This document shows positions 18,549-27,386 of a stretch of 64,000 bases of DNA, piece after piece. The position numbers and the translations under genes are program-made. This stretch comes from an uncultured Oscillospiraceae bacterium (GTDB taxonomy: Bacteria; Bacillota; Clostridia; Oscillospirales; Oscillospiraceae): positions 1 through 64,000 of the forward strand of contig CAJUAC010000005.1 of assembly GCA_910583885.1 (NCBI GenBank). The letters are read 5' to 3'. Position 1 is the stretch's first letter; each line of letters begins with the position of its first letter. The notes beneath the pieces were generated by a model. It was not told the origin of the DNA, made no database searches, and saw nothing but the letters and a program-made list of their open reading frames with translations.

Positions 18549-19565
18549 ATGGAAAAGAAAGATTTTGTATTGGACGTAAAAAACCTGTCCACCAGCTTTA
18601 TCTCCGACAGGAAGGAAGTCCGCATTGTTAAAAATGTCTCCCTGCGCCTGCGCCGGGGCACTACCCTGGCGGTGGTGGGCGAGTCCGGCTGCGGCAAGAG
18701 CGTGACTGTCCACTCCATCGTCAAGCTGATGCCCAAAAACGCCAGGGTCAGCGCGGACCACGTGCTCTACCGCTCCGCCAAGGACGGGAAGGAGTACCGC
18801 TTAGACCAGATGGAGCCCTACGGCGCGGAGATGCGCAAGCTCCGGGGCGCGGAGATCGGCATGGTGTTCCAGGACCCCATGAGCTCCCTTAACCCGGTCT
18901 ATAAGGTGGGTGACCAGGTTGCCGAGGGGCTGATCCAGCACACGGGCATGAGCAAGGCCGAGGCCCGGGAGAAGGTGCTGGACATGTTCCGCAAGCTGGG
19001 CATCCCCGACCCGGAGAGCCGCCTCAACGACTATCCCCACCAGTTCTCCGGCGGTATGAAGCAGCGGGTGGTCATTGCCATTGCCATGATCTGCAACCCG
19101 GACATCATCATCGCCGACGAGCCCACCACCGCGTTGGACGTGACCATCCAGGCCCAGATCATGGAGCTGATGAAGGCCCTCCAGGTCAACGACCACAAGT
19201 CCATCATCCTCATTACCCACAACATGGGCCTGGTGGCGGAGATGGCGGATGAGGTGTGCGTGATGTACATGGGCCGGGTCATGGAGTTCGGCTCCCTGGA
19301 GGACATCTTCGAGAATCCCTCCCACCCCTACACCCAGGCGCTGCTGCGCTCGGTGCCGGTGCTGGGCCTGGCGGAGGGCCAGGAGCTGGAGACCATCCCG
19401 GGCATCACCCCCAACCCGGCGGACCTGGGCCCTGGCTGCGAGTTCGCCGGCCGGTGCCCCTTCTGCCAGGAGCGGTGCAAGCAGAAGGATATCCCCCGCT
19501 TCGAGGTGTCCCCTGGGCACTATGTCCGCTGTCTGAAATTTGATTCCTTCCAGGAGGTGGACTGA
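18549..19565 (+). CDS. ABC importer ATPase, DppD/OppD type
   Basis: A 338-residue ATPase with Walker A GESGCGKS (about 44-51), signature FSGGMKQRV, Walker B IIADEPTTALD and the C-terminal oligopeptide-transporter extension with the CEFAGRCPFC...C cysteines that in this family bind an iron-sulphur cluster or structural metal. ATG at 18549 has AAGGAGGG ahead; the frame is open further upstream but without a site. It hydrolyses ATP for the importer with the next gene product. Confidence 0.92.
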   Translation: MEKKDFVLDVKNLSTSFISDRKEVRIVKNVSLRLRRGTTLAVVGESGCGKSVTVHSIVKLMPKNARVSADHVLYRSAKDGKEYRLDQMEPYGAEMRKLRGAEIGMVFQDPMSSLNPVYKVGDQVAEGLIQHTGMSKAEAREKVLDMFRKLGIPDPESRLNDYPHQFSGGMKQRVVIAIAMICNPDIIIADEPTTALDVTIQAQIMELMKALQVNDHKSIILITHNMGLVAEMADEVCVMYMGRVMEFGSLEDIFENPSHPYTQALLRSVPVLGLAEGQELETIPGITPNPADLGPGCEFAGRCPFCQERCKQKDIPRFEVSPGHYVRCLKFDSFQEVD

Positions 19566-19566
19566 T

Positions 19567-20559
19567 ATGGCAGATAAGGAACTGATTTTCCAGATCAAGA
19601 ATTTGCAGATGTGGTTCCCCATCAAGAAGGGGTTTATGAAAAAGACCGTGGGCCACGTCAAGGCTGTGGACGATGTGAGCCTGGACGTATACAAGGGGGA
19701 GACCCTGGGCATTGTAGGGGAGTCCGGCTGCGGCAAGTCCACCTTCGGCAAGACCATTATGATGCTCAACACCCCCACCGGGGGCCAGGTGCTCTTCAAC
19801 TACGGGGGCCAGTTTAAGGACATCACCCAGTTCACCAGCCAGGAGCTTTTCCAGTTCCGCAAGAAGGTGCAGATGGTGTTCCAGGACCCCTATTCCGCCC
19901 TCAACCCCCTCAAGAAGATCTACACCGCCTTTGAGGAGCCCCTGAAGGTCCACGGTGTGAACAGCAAGGAGGAGCGGGAGAAGATCATGGAGGACGTGCT
20001 GAAGATGGTCAACATCCAGCCCGACTACCTCCTGCGCTACCCCCACGAGTTCTCCGGCGGCCAGCGCCAGCGGCTGTGCATCGCCCGGGCCCTGGAGGTC
20101 CGGCCGGAGGTGCTCATCTGCGATGAGCCGGTCTCCGCCCTGGACGTGTCCATCCAGGCCCAGGTGCTCAACCTGATGAAGAAGATCCAGAAGGATCTGG
20201 GCCTGACATACCTCTTCATTGCCCACGACCTGTCGGTGGTGCAGTACATGTCCAACCGTATCGTGGTGATGTACCTGGGCAAGATCGTGGAGATCGCGGA
20301 TTCCCGCGCCCTCTACGACGAGCCCCTTCATCCCTACACCCGGGCCCTTCTCTCCGCCATCCCGGTGCCCCAGATCCACCAGGAGAAGAAGCGGATCGTG
20401 CTCCAGGGCGAGGTGCCCAGCCCGATCAACAAGCCCACCGGCTGCGCCTTCCACCCCCGCTGTCCCCACTGCACGGAGAAGTGCAGACAGGTGGACCCGG
20501 CCCTGATCCGGCACAAGGACAGCGAGCACATGGTGGCCTGCCACCTCTACAATAATTGA
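19567..20559 (+). CDS. ABC importer ATPase, DppF/OppF type
   Basis: A 330-residue ATPase with Walker A GESGCGKST, Q-loop MVFQDPYSALNP, signature FSGGQRQR, Walker B LICDEPVSALD and the C-terminal CAFHPRCPHC...C extension. It starts two bases after the DppD stop with a CAGGAGGTGG site, so the two ATPases are made together. It completes the five-part importer. Confidence 0.93.
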   Translation: MADKELIFQIKNLQMWFPIKKGFMKKTVGHVKAVDDVSLDVYKGETLGIVGESGCGKSTFGKTIMMLNTPTGGQVLFNYGGQFKDITQFTSQELFQFRKKVQMVFQDPYSALNPLKKIYTAFEEPLKVHGVNSKEEREKIMEDVLKMVNIQPDYLLRYPHEFSGGQRQRLCIARALEVRPEVLICDEPVSALDVSIQAQVLNLMKKIQKDLGLTYLFIAHDLSVVQYMSNRIVVMYLGKIVEIADSRALYDEPLHPYTRALLSAIPVPQIHQEKKRIVLQGEVPSPINKPTGCAFHPRCPHCTEKCRQVDPALIRHKDSEHMVACHLYNN

Positions 20560-20634
20560 CTTGGGCAATGCCCTGGCCCTCTCCGGCGATTCCGCCGGGG
20601 AAGGCTGGGTATCTGCTGAAAAGGGGAGAATGTC

Positions 20635-22215
20635 ATGGATACCTTTGCGGAGGACTATAGCCAGTGCCTGGCGGCGTATCTGCGGGAGCCGCCGCCTGCC
20701 GGGATTGAGGGCCTGCGGGACAACCTGTACCAGGCCTACCTCCGGCTGAAAACCGGGGCCTCCGCCCAGGCTGCCCAGGGCAGCCGGCTGCTGGAGGAGG
20801 CGCCTTGGGGCCCCTGTCCCTACAGCGGCGTCCCGGCTGTGCAGCTGCTGACGGAGTGCGGCGATGCCCTGGACATCCGGGCCCGGGACAGGCTCCTGCA
20901 CTTTTTGCAGGAGGGCCGGGCCGGGTGGCTTGCGGAATTGGGCCGGAACTGCTGCAACAGCTTCCGCCTGCTGGCCGCGGCGTCCCTGCTGGGGTGCGGC
21001 CTGCTGCTGGAGGACCGGGAGGCTGCGGCGCAGGCCGAGGGCGCGCTGGCGTGGATGGAGGACCATCTGGAGGGCTGTGATCTGCCGGATGAGTTTCTCT
21101 CCCCCTTCTACACAGGCCTGCAGCTGTCCGCTCTGGCGGAGATCCGCGCCCTCCCTGTGGCGGAGTCCTGCCGGGCCAGGGCGGCACGGCTGGAGGCCTT
21201 TATTTGGCGGGGGGTGCTGCGGCACTACCAGCCGGGGCTTCTGGGACTCGCGGGGGTATACAGCCGGGGGTACACCAGCGAGCTGGCGGGCCATTTCCAG
21301 ATCATTCTGGCCTGCCTCCGGCGGCTGCTGGGGGACGAGGCCGGCTTTACCCTCCGGGCCACCCTTTGGTCGCCGGACTACGCCCAGGCTATCCTGCCCC
21401 ACGGCACCTTGGCGTCCATGCAGTTTTACGCCCTGTATTTCGCCAGCTTTGACTACCTGTGTCCGCAGGAGGCTCTGGCGGCCTGGCGGGAGCGGCGGCT
21501 GCCCTGTGCCATCTCGGAGCGGGCGCGCACCGGTCCATCCCGGGATGTCAGCATCAAGCGCCAGGTGGCCCCGAATGCGCCCTGGGACTACCCGGCCCAG
21601 GAGCTGCGGCTGACCACCCGGCTGGAGGAGGGCCTGGCGGTGTCCTGGTCCGACGGAGAGTTTGAAAACGGCATGGCCTGCCCCGGGCTCCATGTGCTCT
21701 ACAGCCGGGCCGGGCGCACCAAGGCATTTTTTCCCAAGCTGGTACGGAGCGCGGAGCGCTATATCGGCGAGGTAAACGACTACCCGAACCTGGGCCTGCG
21801 GCTGGGCCCCTCCAACTTTCCCGACGACGGGAGAAAGACCGTTCAGGCGGAAGGAGAGGGACTGCGCCTGTGCTACCGCCCCCGGGCCCTCTGCCGGGGC
21901 GCGAAAGAGATGAAGCTGGCGCTGATCTTTGCCGCCCACTTCTCCCTGCCCGACCAGGTATGGACCGGAGATACACGGGTGGAGCGCTTTGACGGCCAGG
22001 AGCGATACCCCCTTGTGCCAGTGACGATCCGTGACGGGGACGCTGTATTTACCTTCGAGCCCCTCTCTTGCCAGGGATACTGGCAGTTCACCTGCCGCAA
22101 CCGCTTTTTTCATGTGGAGTGGGTGCAGGACGCGGAAAACTTCGACCAGCTGAGCTGGGAGGTGCTGGTGGGCGTCACCAGCTCTCCGGATCAGCAGGGC
22201 AACATTACGCTTTAA
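20635..22215 (+). CDS. Unknown 526-residue protein of the sialoside locus
   Basis: I do not recognise the family. Residues 1-290 are mostly helical with many Leu/Ala-rich helices and conserved-looking aromatic stretches (YSGVPAVQLLTECGD, YTGLQLSALAE, YSRGYTSELAGHFQ); residues 310-526 look beta-rich (alternating hydrophobics, LRLTTRLEEGLAVSW, VRSAERYIGEVND). That order, a helical toroid followed by a beta-sandwich, is the architecture of several polysaccharide lyases and glycosidases, so a carbohydrate-active role is plausible. No signal peptide or membrane helix, so it is cytoplasmic. It lies 75 bases after the importer and 37 bases before the propeller protein, in the same direction. Function unassigned. 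Confidence 0.75.
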   Translation: MDTFAEDYSQCLAAYLREPPPAGIEGLRDNLYQAYLRLKTGASAQAAQGSRLLEEAPWGPCPYSGVPAVQLLTECGDALDIRARDRLLHFLQEGRAGWLAELGRNCCNSFRLLAAASLLGCGLLLEDREAAAQAEGALAWMEDHLEGCDLPDEFLSPFYTGLQLSALAEIRALPVAESCRARAARLEAFIWRGVLRHYQPGLLGLAGVYSRGYTSELAGHFQIILACLRRLLGDEAGFTLRATLWSPDYAQAILPHGTLASMQFYALYFASFDYLCPQEALAAWRERRLPCAISERARTGPSRDVSIKRQVAPNAPWDYPAQELRLTTRLEEGLAVSWSDGEFENGMACPGLHVLYSRAGRTKAFFPKLVRSAERYIGEVNDYPNLGLRLGPSNFPDDGRKTVQAEGEGLRLCYRPRALCRGAKEMKLALIFAAHFSLPDQVWTGDTRVERFDGQERYPLVPVTIRDGDAVFTFEPLSCQGYWQFTCRNRFFHVEWVQDAENFDQLSWEVLVGVTSSPDQQGNITL

Positions 22216-22252
22216 GAAAACATTGACCGTTCTTGTTATGGAGGTTATCACA

Positions 22253-23704
22253 ATGGACAAATTTCTTTTCCTGGACCGCAGCTGTCTCCAGCCCCAGGGC
22301 ATGGACAATGTGCGCCTGGTGGTGGCTGCTGCGGAGAAGGACGCTGCTAACAATCCCCTGTTCCACGAGGACTTCTTCAGCACCCCCTCTCTGCCCTGGG
22401 AGGCCCGGTATGACAACGCCTACCCCAACGTGATCTACGACCCCAAGTACAAGAAGTACCGCTGCTACTACACCTTCTGCTCCAAGGATGTGGAGTCCAC
22501 CTCCACCCCCCGGGAGGAGCGGGCCAAGCGGGACTACCGCCCCATGTCCACCCGCATCACATCCCTGGGCTATGCTGAGAGCGACGACGGTATCCACTGG
22601 GTCAAGCCAAACCTGGGCCTGGTGGACTTTGAGGGAAGCAGGGAGAACAACATGCTCTTCCGCTACGCCCACGGCACGGGTATTTTCCTGGACGAGGAGG
22701 AGACCAACCCCGCCAAGCGCTATAAGCTGGTGACCAAGGTGGAGTACCCTGGCAGCCGCACCTATATGGCGGTGAACTTCTCCGAGGACGGCATCCACTG
22801 GGGGGATATGATCCCCTGGCCCCGGTGGAATCCCCCGGCGGACTCCCACAACTTCCCCTTCCGGGACAAGGTGGACGGCCTGTTCAAGGTCATCACCCGT
22901 ACCTGGCGCAACGGGGTGCGCGTCTCCGCCATCTGCTCCAGCCGGGACTTCATCAACTGGAGCGAGCCCCGGGAGATCCTGCGCGGGGACGGCTTTGAGT
23001 CCCAGGTCTACTCCATGCCCGTGTTCTGGTACGACGGACTCTACTTGGGCCTGGCCTCCATGTTCCACGAGGGGGACCGCTCCGCAGAGAACTTTGACAC
23101 AGTGGATCTGGAGCTGACCTACGCCTCCTCCTGCGACAAATTCGACCGGGTGGCCCCCTACCAGTACCTGATTCCCCGGGGTCAGGGCAAATACCCGGAC
23201 GGGGACTTTGACAGCTGCTGCATCTACGCCGCTGCGCCCATCGACATGGGGGACGGACGGCTGTGCATCTACTACATGGCAGGCAACGGCCAGCACACCA
23301 ACTTCCGGGAGACCTCCTTCGCCCGTGCCTTCCTGCCCAAGGATCGCTTTGCCTGGTACGAGCCCAGGAACCCGGAGAAGACCGCTGTCATCCCCACCGG
23401 CCGCATGAACATCTACGGCAATGAGCTGTGCGTGCTGGCGGATACGGAGGAGGGCGGAGAGTGGTCTGTGGCCGTATGCCCCACCTGGAAGAGCGAGCCC
23501 TTTGAGGGCTTCGGCTTTGACGACTGCACCCTGTCCCCGGGTGAGGACGGTTATACCCGGGTGCAGTGGAAAAAGAACCTGATGGACCTGGAGAACGCCA
23601 CCATCTCCCTGGTGTTCCGCTTTAGAAAAACCAGGCTGTACGCCATCCGCGGAGAGGTTGTCCGCACTGCTGAGCGCTACTACGAGGGCGCACCCACGGT
23701 GTAA
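22253..23704 (+). CDS. Five-bladed beta-propeller glycosidase-like protein
   Basis: A 483-residue protein that resembles the GH32/GH43/GH68-type propeller proteins: repeated blades with aromatic-Asp motifs (YPNVIYDPKYKKYRCYYTF, YAESDDGIHW, FSEDGIHWGD, FDSCCIYAAAPID, RLCIYYMAGNG). Acidic residues at blade starts are candidates for catalysis, but I cannot identify the acid/base pair with certainty. No signal peptide, so it is cytoplasmic like its neighbours. The ATG at 22253 has a GGAGGT site eight bases ahead; an earlier in-frame start lacks one. It likely trims imported oligosaccharides; the bond it cleaves is unknown. Confidence 0.72.
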   Translation: MDKFLFLDRSCLQPQGMDNVRLVVAAAEKDAANNPLFHEDFFSTPSLPWEARYDNAYPNVIYDPKYKKYRCYYTFCSKDVESTSTPREERAKRDYRPMSTRITSLGYAESDDGIHWVKPNLGLVDFEGSRENNMLFRYAHGTGIFLDEEETNPAKRYKLVTKVEYPGSRTYMAVNFSEDGIHWGDMIPWPRWNPPADSHNFPFRDKVDGLFKVITRTWRNGVRVSAICSSRDFINWSEPREILRGDGFESQVYSMPVFWYDGLYLGLASMFHEGDRSAENFDTVDLELTYASSCDKFDRVAPYQYLIPRGQGKYPDGDFDSCCIYAAAPIDMGDGRLCIYYMAGNGQHTNFRETSFARAFLPKDRFAWYEPRNPEKTAVIPTGRMNIYGNELCVLADTEEGGEWSVAVCPTWKSEPFEGFGFDDCTLSPGEDGYTRVQWKKNLMDLENATISLVFRFRKTRLYAIRGEVVRTAERYYEGAPTV

Positions 23705-23723
23705 GGCGGGGGAGGAAGAGTAC

Positions 23724-24170
23724 ATGATTTTTTGCAAGCTGGAGCAGCTGAGCAGGTACAAGGGCCTCTCAAAGCACCTGGACACGGCCATCCGTTTTCT
23801 GGAGGAGGGCGGCGCCTCCCGCCTGACCATGGGGTGCAACGAGGTAGACGGCGAGGCGGTGTACGTCAACCGCTTTGACTACGACACAGCGGAGGAGGCC
23901 ATCACCGAGGGCCACATCCGCTACATTGACGTGCACGTGGTCCTCTCCGGTCAGGAGCAGATCGGCGTGGCGGACGTGTCCACTCTACAGGAGGTGGAGC
24001 GGCGGGAGGAGGAGGACTACATCGGCTTCTCCGGCCCCTTCCAGTGCATGTGCGTGATGAAGCCCGGGGACGTGCTGATCACCTTCCCGGAGGACGCCCA
24101 CAGCCCCAAGCGACAGAACGGTGGACCCTGCCATGTGGAGAAGGCGGTTATTAAGGTGCTGGCCTGCTGA
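23724..24170 (+). CDS. YhcH/YjgK/YiaL family protein (NanQ-like anomerase)
   Basis: A 148-residue single-domain protein of the YhcH/EbgC beta-sandwich family: RYIDVHVVLSGQEQIGV near the middle and PGDVLITFPEDAHSPKR with the candidate metal-binding His residues near the end. In Escherichia coli YhcH (NanQ) sits in the sialic acid regulon and speeds sialic acid anomer conversion, which links this gene to the sialidase. It is last in the operon, 19 bases behind the propeller gene, with a GGAGGAAG site. The lyase, kinase and epimerase genes of sialic acid catabolism are not in the window. Confidence 0.85.
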   Translation: MIFCKLEQLSRYKGLSKHLDTAIRFLEEGGASRLTMGCNEVDGEAVYVNRFDYDTAEEAITEGHIRYIDVHVVLSGQEQIGVADVSTLQEVERREEEDYIGFSGPFQCMCVMKPGDVLITFPEDAHSPKRQNGGPCHVEKAVIKVLAC

Positions 24171-24174
24171 GGGT

Positions 24175-24500
24175 GGCAATGCCTCCCTGCAAAATGATGG
24201 TTACACGGCTCATGGCGTTCAACAGGGAGACCTCCATGCCTATGAGGTACACCCCCTCCGAATGGTGTAGGATGCCCTCGCCGGGCGCGATGGACTGGTC
24301 CGTGAGGATCTTCCCCATCATATCGGTGAGCGTGACAGGGTAGCTTGTCCGGCTGCTGATAGCCCAGGCTGATGGAGAGCATTATCCATCATCAGCACTT
24401 TTTTGCCCGCTTTTGCCAGTCCAATCCCTAAATAGACGCAGGTTGTGGACTTTATTACGCCGCCCTTCTGGTTGGACAGCGCGATAATCTGTGCCTTCAT
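24175..24500 (-). pseudogene. Frameshifted and truncated ParA-type ATPase
   Basis: The first 42 residues from 24500 read as a ParA/Soj N-terminus (IIALSNQKGGVIKSTT, then GIGLAKAGKKVLMMD), but the P-loop KGGVGKTT is damaged to KGGVIKST. After MDN the match continues in another frame (LSISLGYQQPD, PVTLTDMMGKIL, APGEGILHHSEGVYL, MEVSLLNAMSR) with small deletions and then stops near the YhcH gene. It is a relic of a plasmid or integrative-element partition gene. Confidence 0.7.
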
Positions 24501-25062
24501 CCCCTGCCTCCTATCCCAGCAGGCGGTTTTGTAGCTTACCGCCGCCGCGCTGCCCAACAGACGGCAGGCGTTGATAACAGCGCGTGTAGAGGCGATCTCA
24601 TACGGCCTGCCTGTTTTCTTCGCCAGGGTCCGGAGGGCCTGGGATGCAGCAGACGTTATCGCAGGGGGCGCCGCAATGGCAAGGATCGTGTTCTTAGCAG
24701 TTGTATCGCATAGGGAAACACTCCTCCCTGTATCACAGTAGCGCGGCTATACACCGCATGGGCTGGACATCCGCACTGGCCACAACGGGCGCAGCTTGGT
24801 GTCCGCTATTATCTTATGCACAAGAAAGCGCGGCAGTTCCCGAATATGCTCCTGTTTCAGGGAGGAACCGTGCGTAACAAGTGCTCCCTTTGGACAAAGG
24901 GAGGGGAGATTGCAAACGTCATGCTATAAGCTGAGAAAATGTCTTCCTTTGATAAATTCAATGCTATTGAATAGAAAATTTCTGTGTTTTCGGAATGTCG
25001 CGGGCAAATTCTGCGCAAGATGGTTGTGTACTCTATATAACACCCTGCCCCAGTATTCAGGC
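24501..25062. other. Degraded intergenic DNA
   Basis: Upstream of the ParA relic the minus-strand frame stays open for about 50 codons without a match I can name. The remainder up to the next promoter becomes AT-rich and holds no gene I can support. It is probably the rest of the same decayed mobile element. Confidence 0.4.
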
Positions 25063-25091
25063 TATACAATACAGCTGCATTTTGTTATAAT
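25063..25091 (+). promoter_or_regulatory. Promoter of the orphan gene at 25126
   Basis: TATACA and a consensus TATAAT are spaced by 17 bases, ending 34 bases before the start codon, which has a GGGGAGGGG site. Confidence 0.45.
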
Positions 25092-25125
25092 GCATTATGG
25101 ACTGTGATATGGGGAGGGGTGCTCT

Positions 25126-25722
25126 ATGTCGAAACATACCAGCCCGTATGAGGCATACGCAAAACATATGCTTGAGATGATGTATGGGGAGAGATATGGA
25201 ACCTTACTTCTGCGGGACAAACCAGATCTTCAAACGGCAGATGGGGAATCCGGCATCGAAGTCATGTCCGTGAATGGCGAAGCATTCGAGCGCCTGGTAA
25301 CGGAGATCGCAATGTGCAAGCCATATCAAGCCCCATCGGACAGGGTACTGGATCTGTGTGCGAAATGCGGCATAGAATACCATTCCTGGCAGACCTATGT
25401 CATAAAACCCCTTCCAGCAGCCGGGTTCATTGAACCGTTCCGCATCAAATTGAAGAAGCTGAACGCTGGATATGCATTCCTGGGACACTACGACCTGTTC
25501 CTTTATTCAGACCGGCATACGCTGGAAGACTACGAATTGGAGCCACTTCTGGAGACACTGTGCGATGAGAACAAAGCCCCGATCTCATACCACTATGTCT
25601 ATATTGATGCTGACGGAAAGCTGGTGTGCTTTGATCTGGCCCGCTGTACCTTTGAGGTTCAATCCACCAGCGGTATACGGGAGAAACTGTTGACCGGCTC
25701 TGCCGGCTTCTCCTTGATTTGA
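25126..25722 (+). CDS. Orphan hypothetical protein, possible nuclease-like fold
   Basis: A 198-residue soluble protein I do not recognise. It has its own promoter and terminator-like hairpins and no operon partner. Near the N-terminus a PDLQ segment is followed about ten residues later by GIEVM, which recalls the spacing of PD-(D/E)XK nucleases, but the final Lys is replaced by Met, so this is only a hint. The middle carries a Lys-rich IKLKKLNAGY segment and a YDLFLYSD strand; the C-terminal part has alternating hydrophobics (YHYVYIDADGKLVCFDL). It lies next to degraded mobile-element DNA. Confidence 0.65.
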   Translation: MSKHTSPYEAYAKHMLEMMYGERYGTLLLRDKPDLQTADGESGIEVMSVNGEAFERLVTEIAMCKPYQAPSDRVLDLCAKCGIEYHSWQTYVIKPLPAAGFIEPFRIKLKKLNAGYAFLGHYDLFLYSDRHTLEDYELEPLLETLCDENKAPISYHYVYIDADGKLVCFDLARCTFEVQSTSGIREKLLTGSAGFSLI

Positions 25723-25822
25723 ATCAGGTTCAGATCTGTCCCTCCTCAAATTCCCTCGCTATTGCAGGGGGGCTGTAAACCATTTTCCACCGTATAGCAC
25801 CCGCGTTCGCCGGGGTGCCGAA

Positions 25823-25851
25823 ACGGGCGATGTCTTACTGACATCGCCCGT
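25823..25851. terminator. Hairpin between converging genes
   Basis: ACGGGCGATGTC pairs with GACATCGCCCGT around a five-base loop. A second hairpin (GCACCCGCG with CCGGGGTGC) lies just before it. Together they probably end transcription of the orphan gene and of the converging cyclophilin gene. Confidence 0.5.
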
Positions 25852-25924
25852 CTTCTACTGCCTTAAAAAGTATTCAATATATGGTTTCTTGCAACTTTGC
25901 TATGAAGCAACGGTTAATAACCTG

Positions 25925-26449
25925 TCACTTCTTTTCCGGTTCCGGATACTCCTGGCCTAAGGTATCCACCCGAACGGATCTCATAACCTGCGGCTGCTTT
26001 GGCTTATCATTCATCATGCTCCGCGGTGTCCGGGAAATTTCCACTGCGGCGTCCACATTTTCAGTAATCTGTCCAAAGGCGGCATATTGCCCGTCCAGGT
26101 GGGGCGCAGCATCCACCATAATAAAGAACTGGCTGCCCGCACTATCAGGTGACATGGAACGAGCCATCGAGAGGATCCCCAAAGTGTGCTTTATGTCATT
26201 CGTCTCAAAACCATTACCGGAAAACTCCCCACGGATAGAATAACCTGGCCCGCCCATGCCAGTACCGTCGGGACAGCCTCCCTGAATCATAAAGCCGGGA
26301 ATCACCCGATGGAAGATCAGCCCATCATAGTACCCGCTATTGGCCAGGGCAATAAAATTATTGACCGTGTTGGGCGCTTTTTCTGGGTACAGCTCCCCCC
26401 GCATAATTTGTCCATTCTCCATCTCTATCGTGACAATAGGTTTGCTCAT
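25925..26449 (-). CDS. Peptidyl-prolyl cis-trans isomerase, cyclophilin type
   Basis: A 174-residue cytoplasmic cyclophilin that speeds proline isomerisation during folding. The core is clear: FHRVIPGFMIQGG with the catalytic Arg, GSQFFIM and HLDGQYAAFG. The Trp that gives cyclosporin sensitivity in human cyclophilin A is not present at HLDGQYAAFG, as in many bacterial members. It has a GGAGGAGAGA site and follows smpB by 19 bases, so both are read from one promoter. Confidence 0.95.
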   Translation of the reverse strand: MSKPIVTIEMENGQIMRGELYPEKAPNTVNNFIALANSGYYDGLIFHRVIPGFMIQGGCPDGTGMGGPGYSIRGEFSGNGFETNDIKHTLGILSMARSMSPDSAGSQFFIMVDAAPHLDGQYAAFGQITENVDAAVEISRTPRSMMNDKPKQPQVMRSVRVDTLGQEYPEPEKK

Positions 26450-26468
26450 ACTGTCTCTCCTCCTTAAT

Positions 26469-26936
26469 TTACCGATTATAGGATTTCATGGCCCGGTCAA
26501 TATCCCGTTTGGCATCCCGTTTAGCCATGGAGTCGCGCTTATCATAGTTTTTCTTGCCCTTACACAGCCCGATTTCTACTTTGACCCGTGCGTTCTTAAA
26601 ATAAACGCTGATGGGAATCAAAGCATAGCCATCCTGCTGGGCATAGGCTTGGAGCCGGTTAATCTCCCGCTTGTGCATCAACAGCCGCCGGGGCCGCACT
26701 GGATCCCGGTTAAAAATATTCCCGTGCTCATAGGGGCTGATATGCATCCCATGAAGGTAAATCTCCCCGTTCTTTGCGATACAGTAGGAATCTTTCAAAT
26801 TCAACGTCCCAGCCCGGATTGATTTCACTTCTGTGCCATAGAGCTCAATGCCCGCTTCATAGCGGTCCTCTACAAAGTAGTCATGATGTGCCTTTCGATT
26901 CTGCGCTGCCACCTTGACTCCCTTTTTTTCTGCCAT
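26469..26936 (-). CDS. smpB: SsrA-binding protein SmpB
   Basis: A 155-residue SmpB, which brings tmRNA to stalled ribosomes. It shows the N-terminal [27 protein letters not shown] block, the ISPYEHGN loop, and the basic C-terminal tail ([21 protein letters not shown]) that enters the mRNA channel. ATG at 26936 has a GGAAGGAGGG site; an earlier in-frame start lacks one. The tmRNA gene itself was not found in the window. Confidence 0.97.
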   Translation of the reverse strand: MAEKKGVKVAAQNRKAHHDYFVEDRYEAGIELYGTEVKSIRAGTLNLKDSYCIAKNGEIYLHGMHISPYEHGNIFNRDPVRPRRLLMHKREINRLQAYAQQDGYALIPISVYFKNARVKVEIGLCKGKKNYDKRDSMAKRDAKRDIDRAMKSYNR

Positions 26937-26965
26937 GAACCAGCCCTCCTTCCAAGCTTTTGACC

Positions 26966-26994
26966 AGTATACCATATATCGCCTGTCACTTCAA
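26966..26994 (-). promoter_or_regulatory. Promoter of smpB-cyclophilin
   Basis: On the minus strand TTGAAG and TATACT are separated by 17 bases, with TGG just before the -10 box. It ends 30 bases before the smpB start. Confidence 0.6.
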
Positions 26995-27257
26995 GTCAGG
27001 AAATTGCTGTTGCGCGCCTATCTCACAAAGTGCTGAGAATCGGGATCCCCATCCCTCGAAGCCAGTGTACAGATGCGATGGCTACAGGAATCAGAACACA
27101 ATAAAGACAAAATATAAAAATCGTCTTTATTTAGAAATCAATTTATCGCAGAAAAATTTTATAGTGAGCCTCGTTCTTTTCCATAAAATCGTAACAAATC
27201 GAACTAATAGTGTTCATTAAGCAACGATTACCCCTCTTAGAAACACAAAAACAGGAC

Positions 27258-27286
27258 TTGCACTTCTTTCTCTTTTATGATATAGT
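27258..27286 (+). promoter_or_regulatory. Promoter of the heptose-glycan export operon
   Basis: TTGCAC and TATAGT are separated by 17 bases in AT-rich sequence. Start of transcription near 27293. The gap between smpB and this site holds an AATAAAGAC/GTCTTTATT hairpin (27100-27131) and no gene. A short GCTCC/GGAGC hairpin (27306-27320) lies in the leader. Confidence 0.5.
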
Positions 27287-27386
27287 TGTCCTCAACGTTA
27301 AAAATGCTCCATGCTGGAGCCCTTTATATGACGCTATTTATAGACAACTTTTATATTTTGATTATAAATTTGAAAGGGGTTGCATC

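Noticed and set aside
19405..22416. Open minus-strand frame of 1003 codons opposite the importer ATPases and unknown gene
   Set aside because: It is antisense to three well-supported genes, has biased His/Gln/Pro-rich composition and no domain; an artefact of high GC at the third codon position.
22205..23869. Open minus-strand frame of 554 codons opposite the propeller gene
   Set aside because: Antisense shadow; no start site or domain.
26937..27386. Possible tmRNA gene next to smpB
   Set aside because: No alanine-tRNA-like ends or tag-peptide frame were seen in the AT-rich gap.
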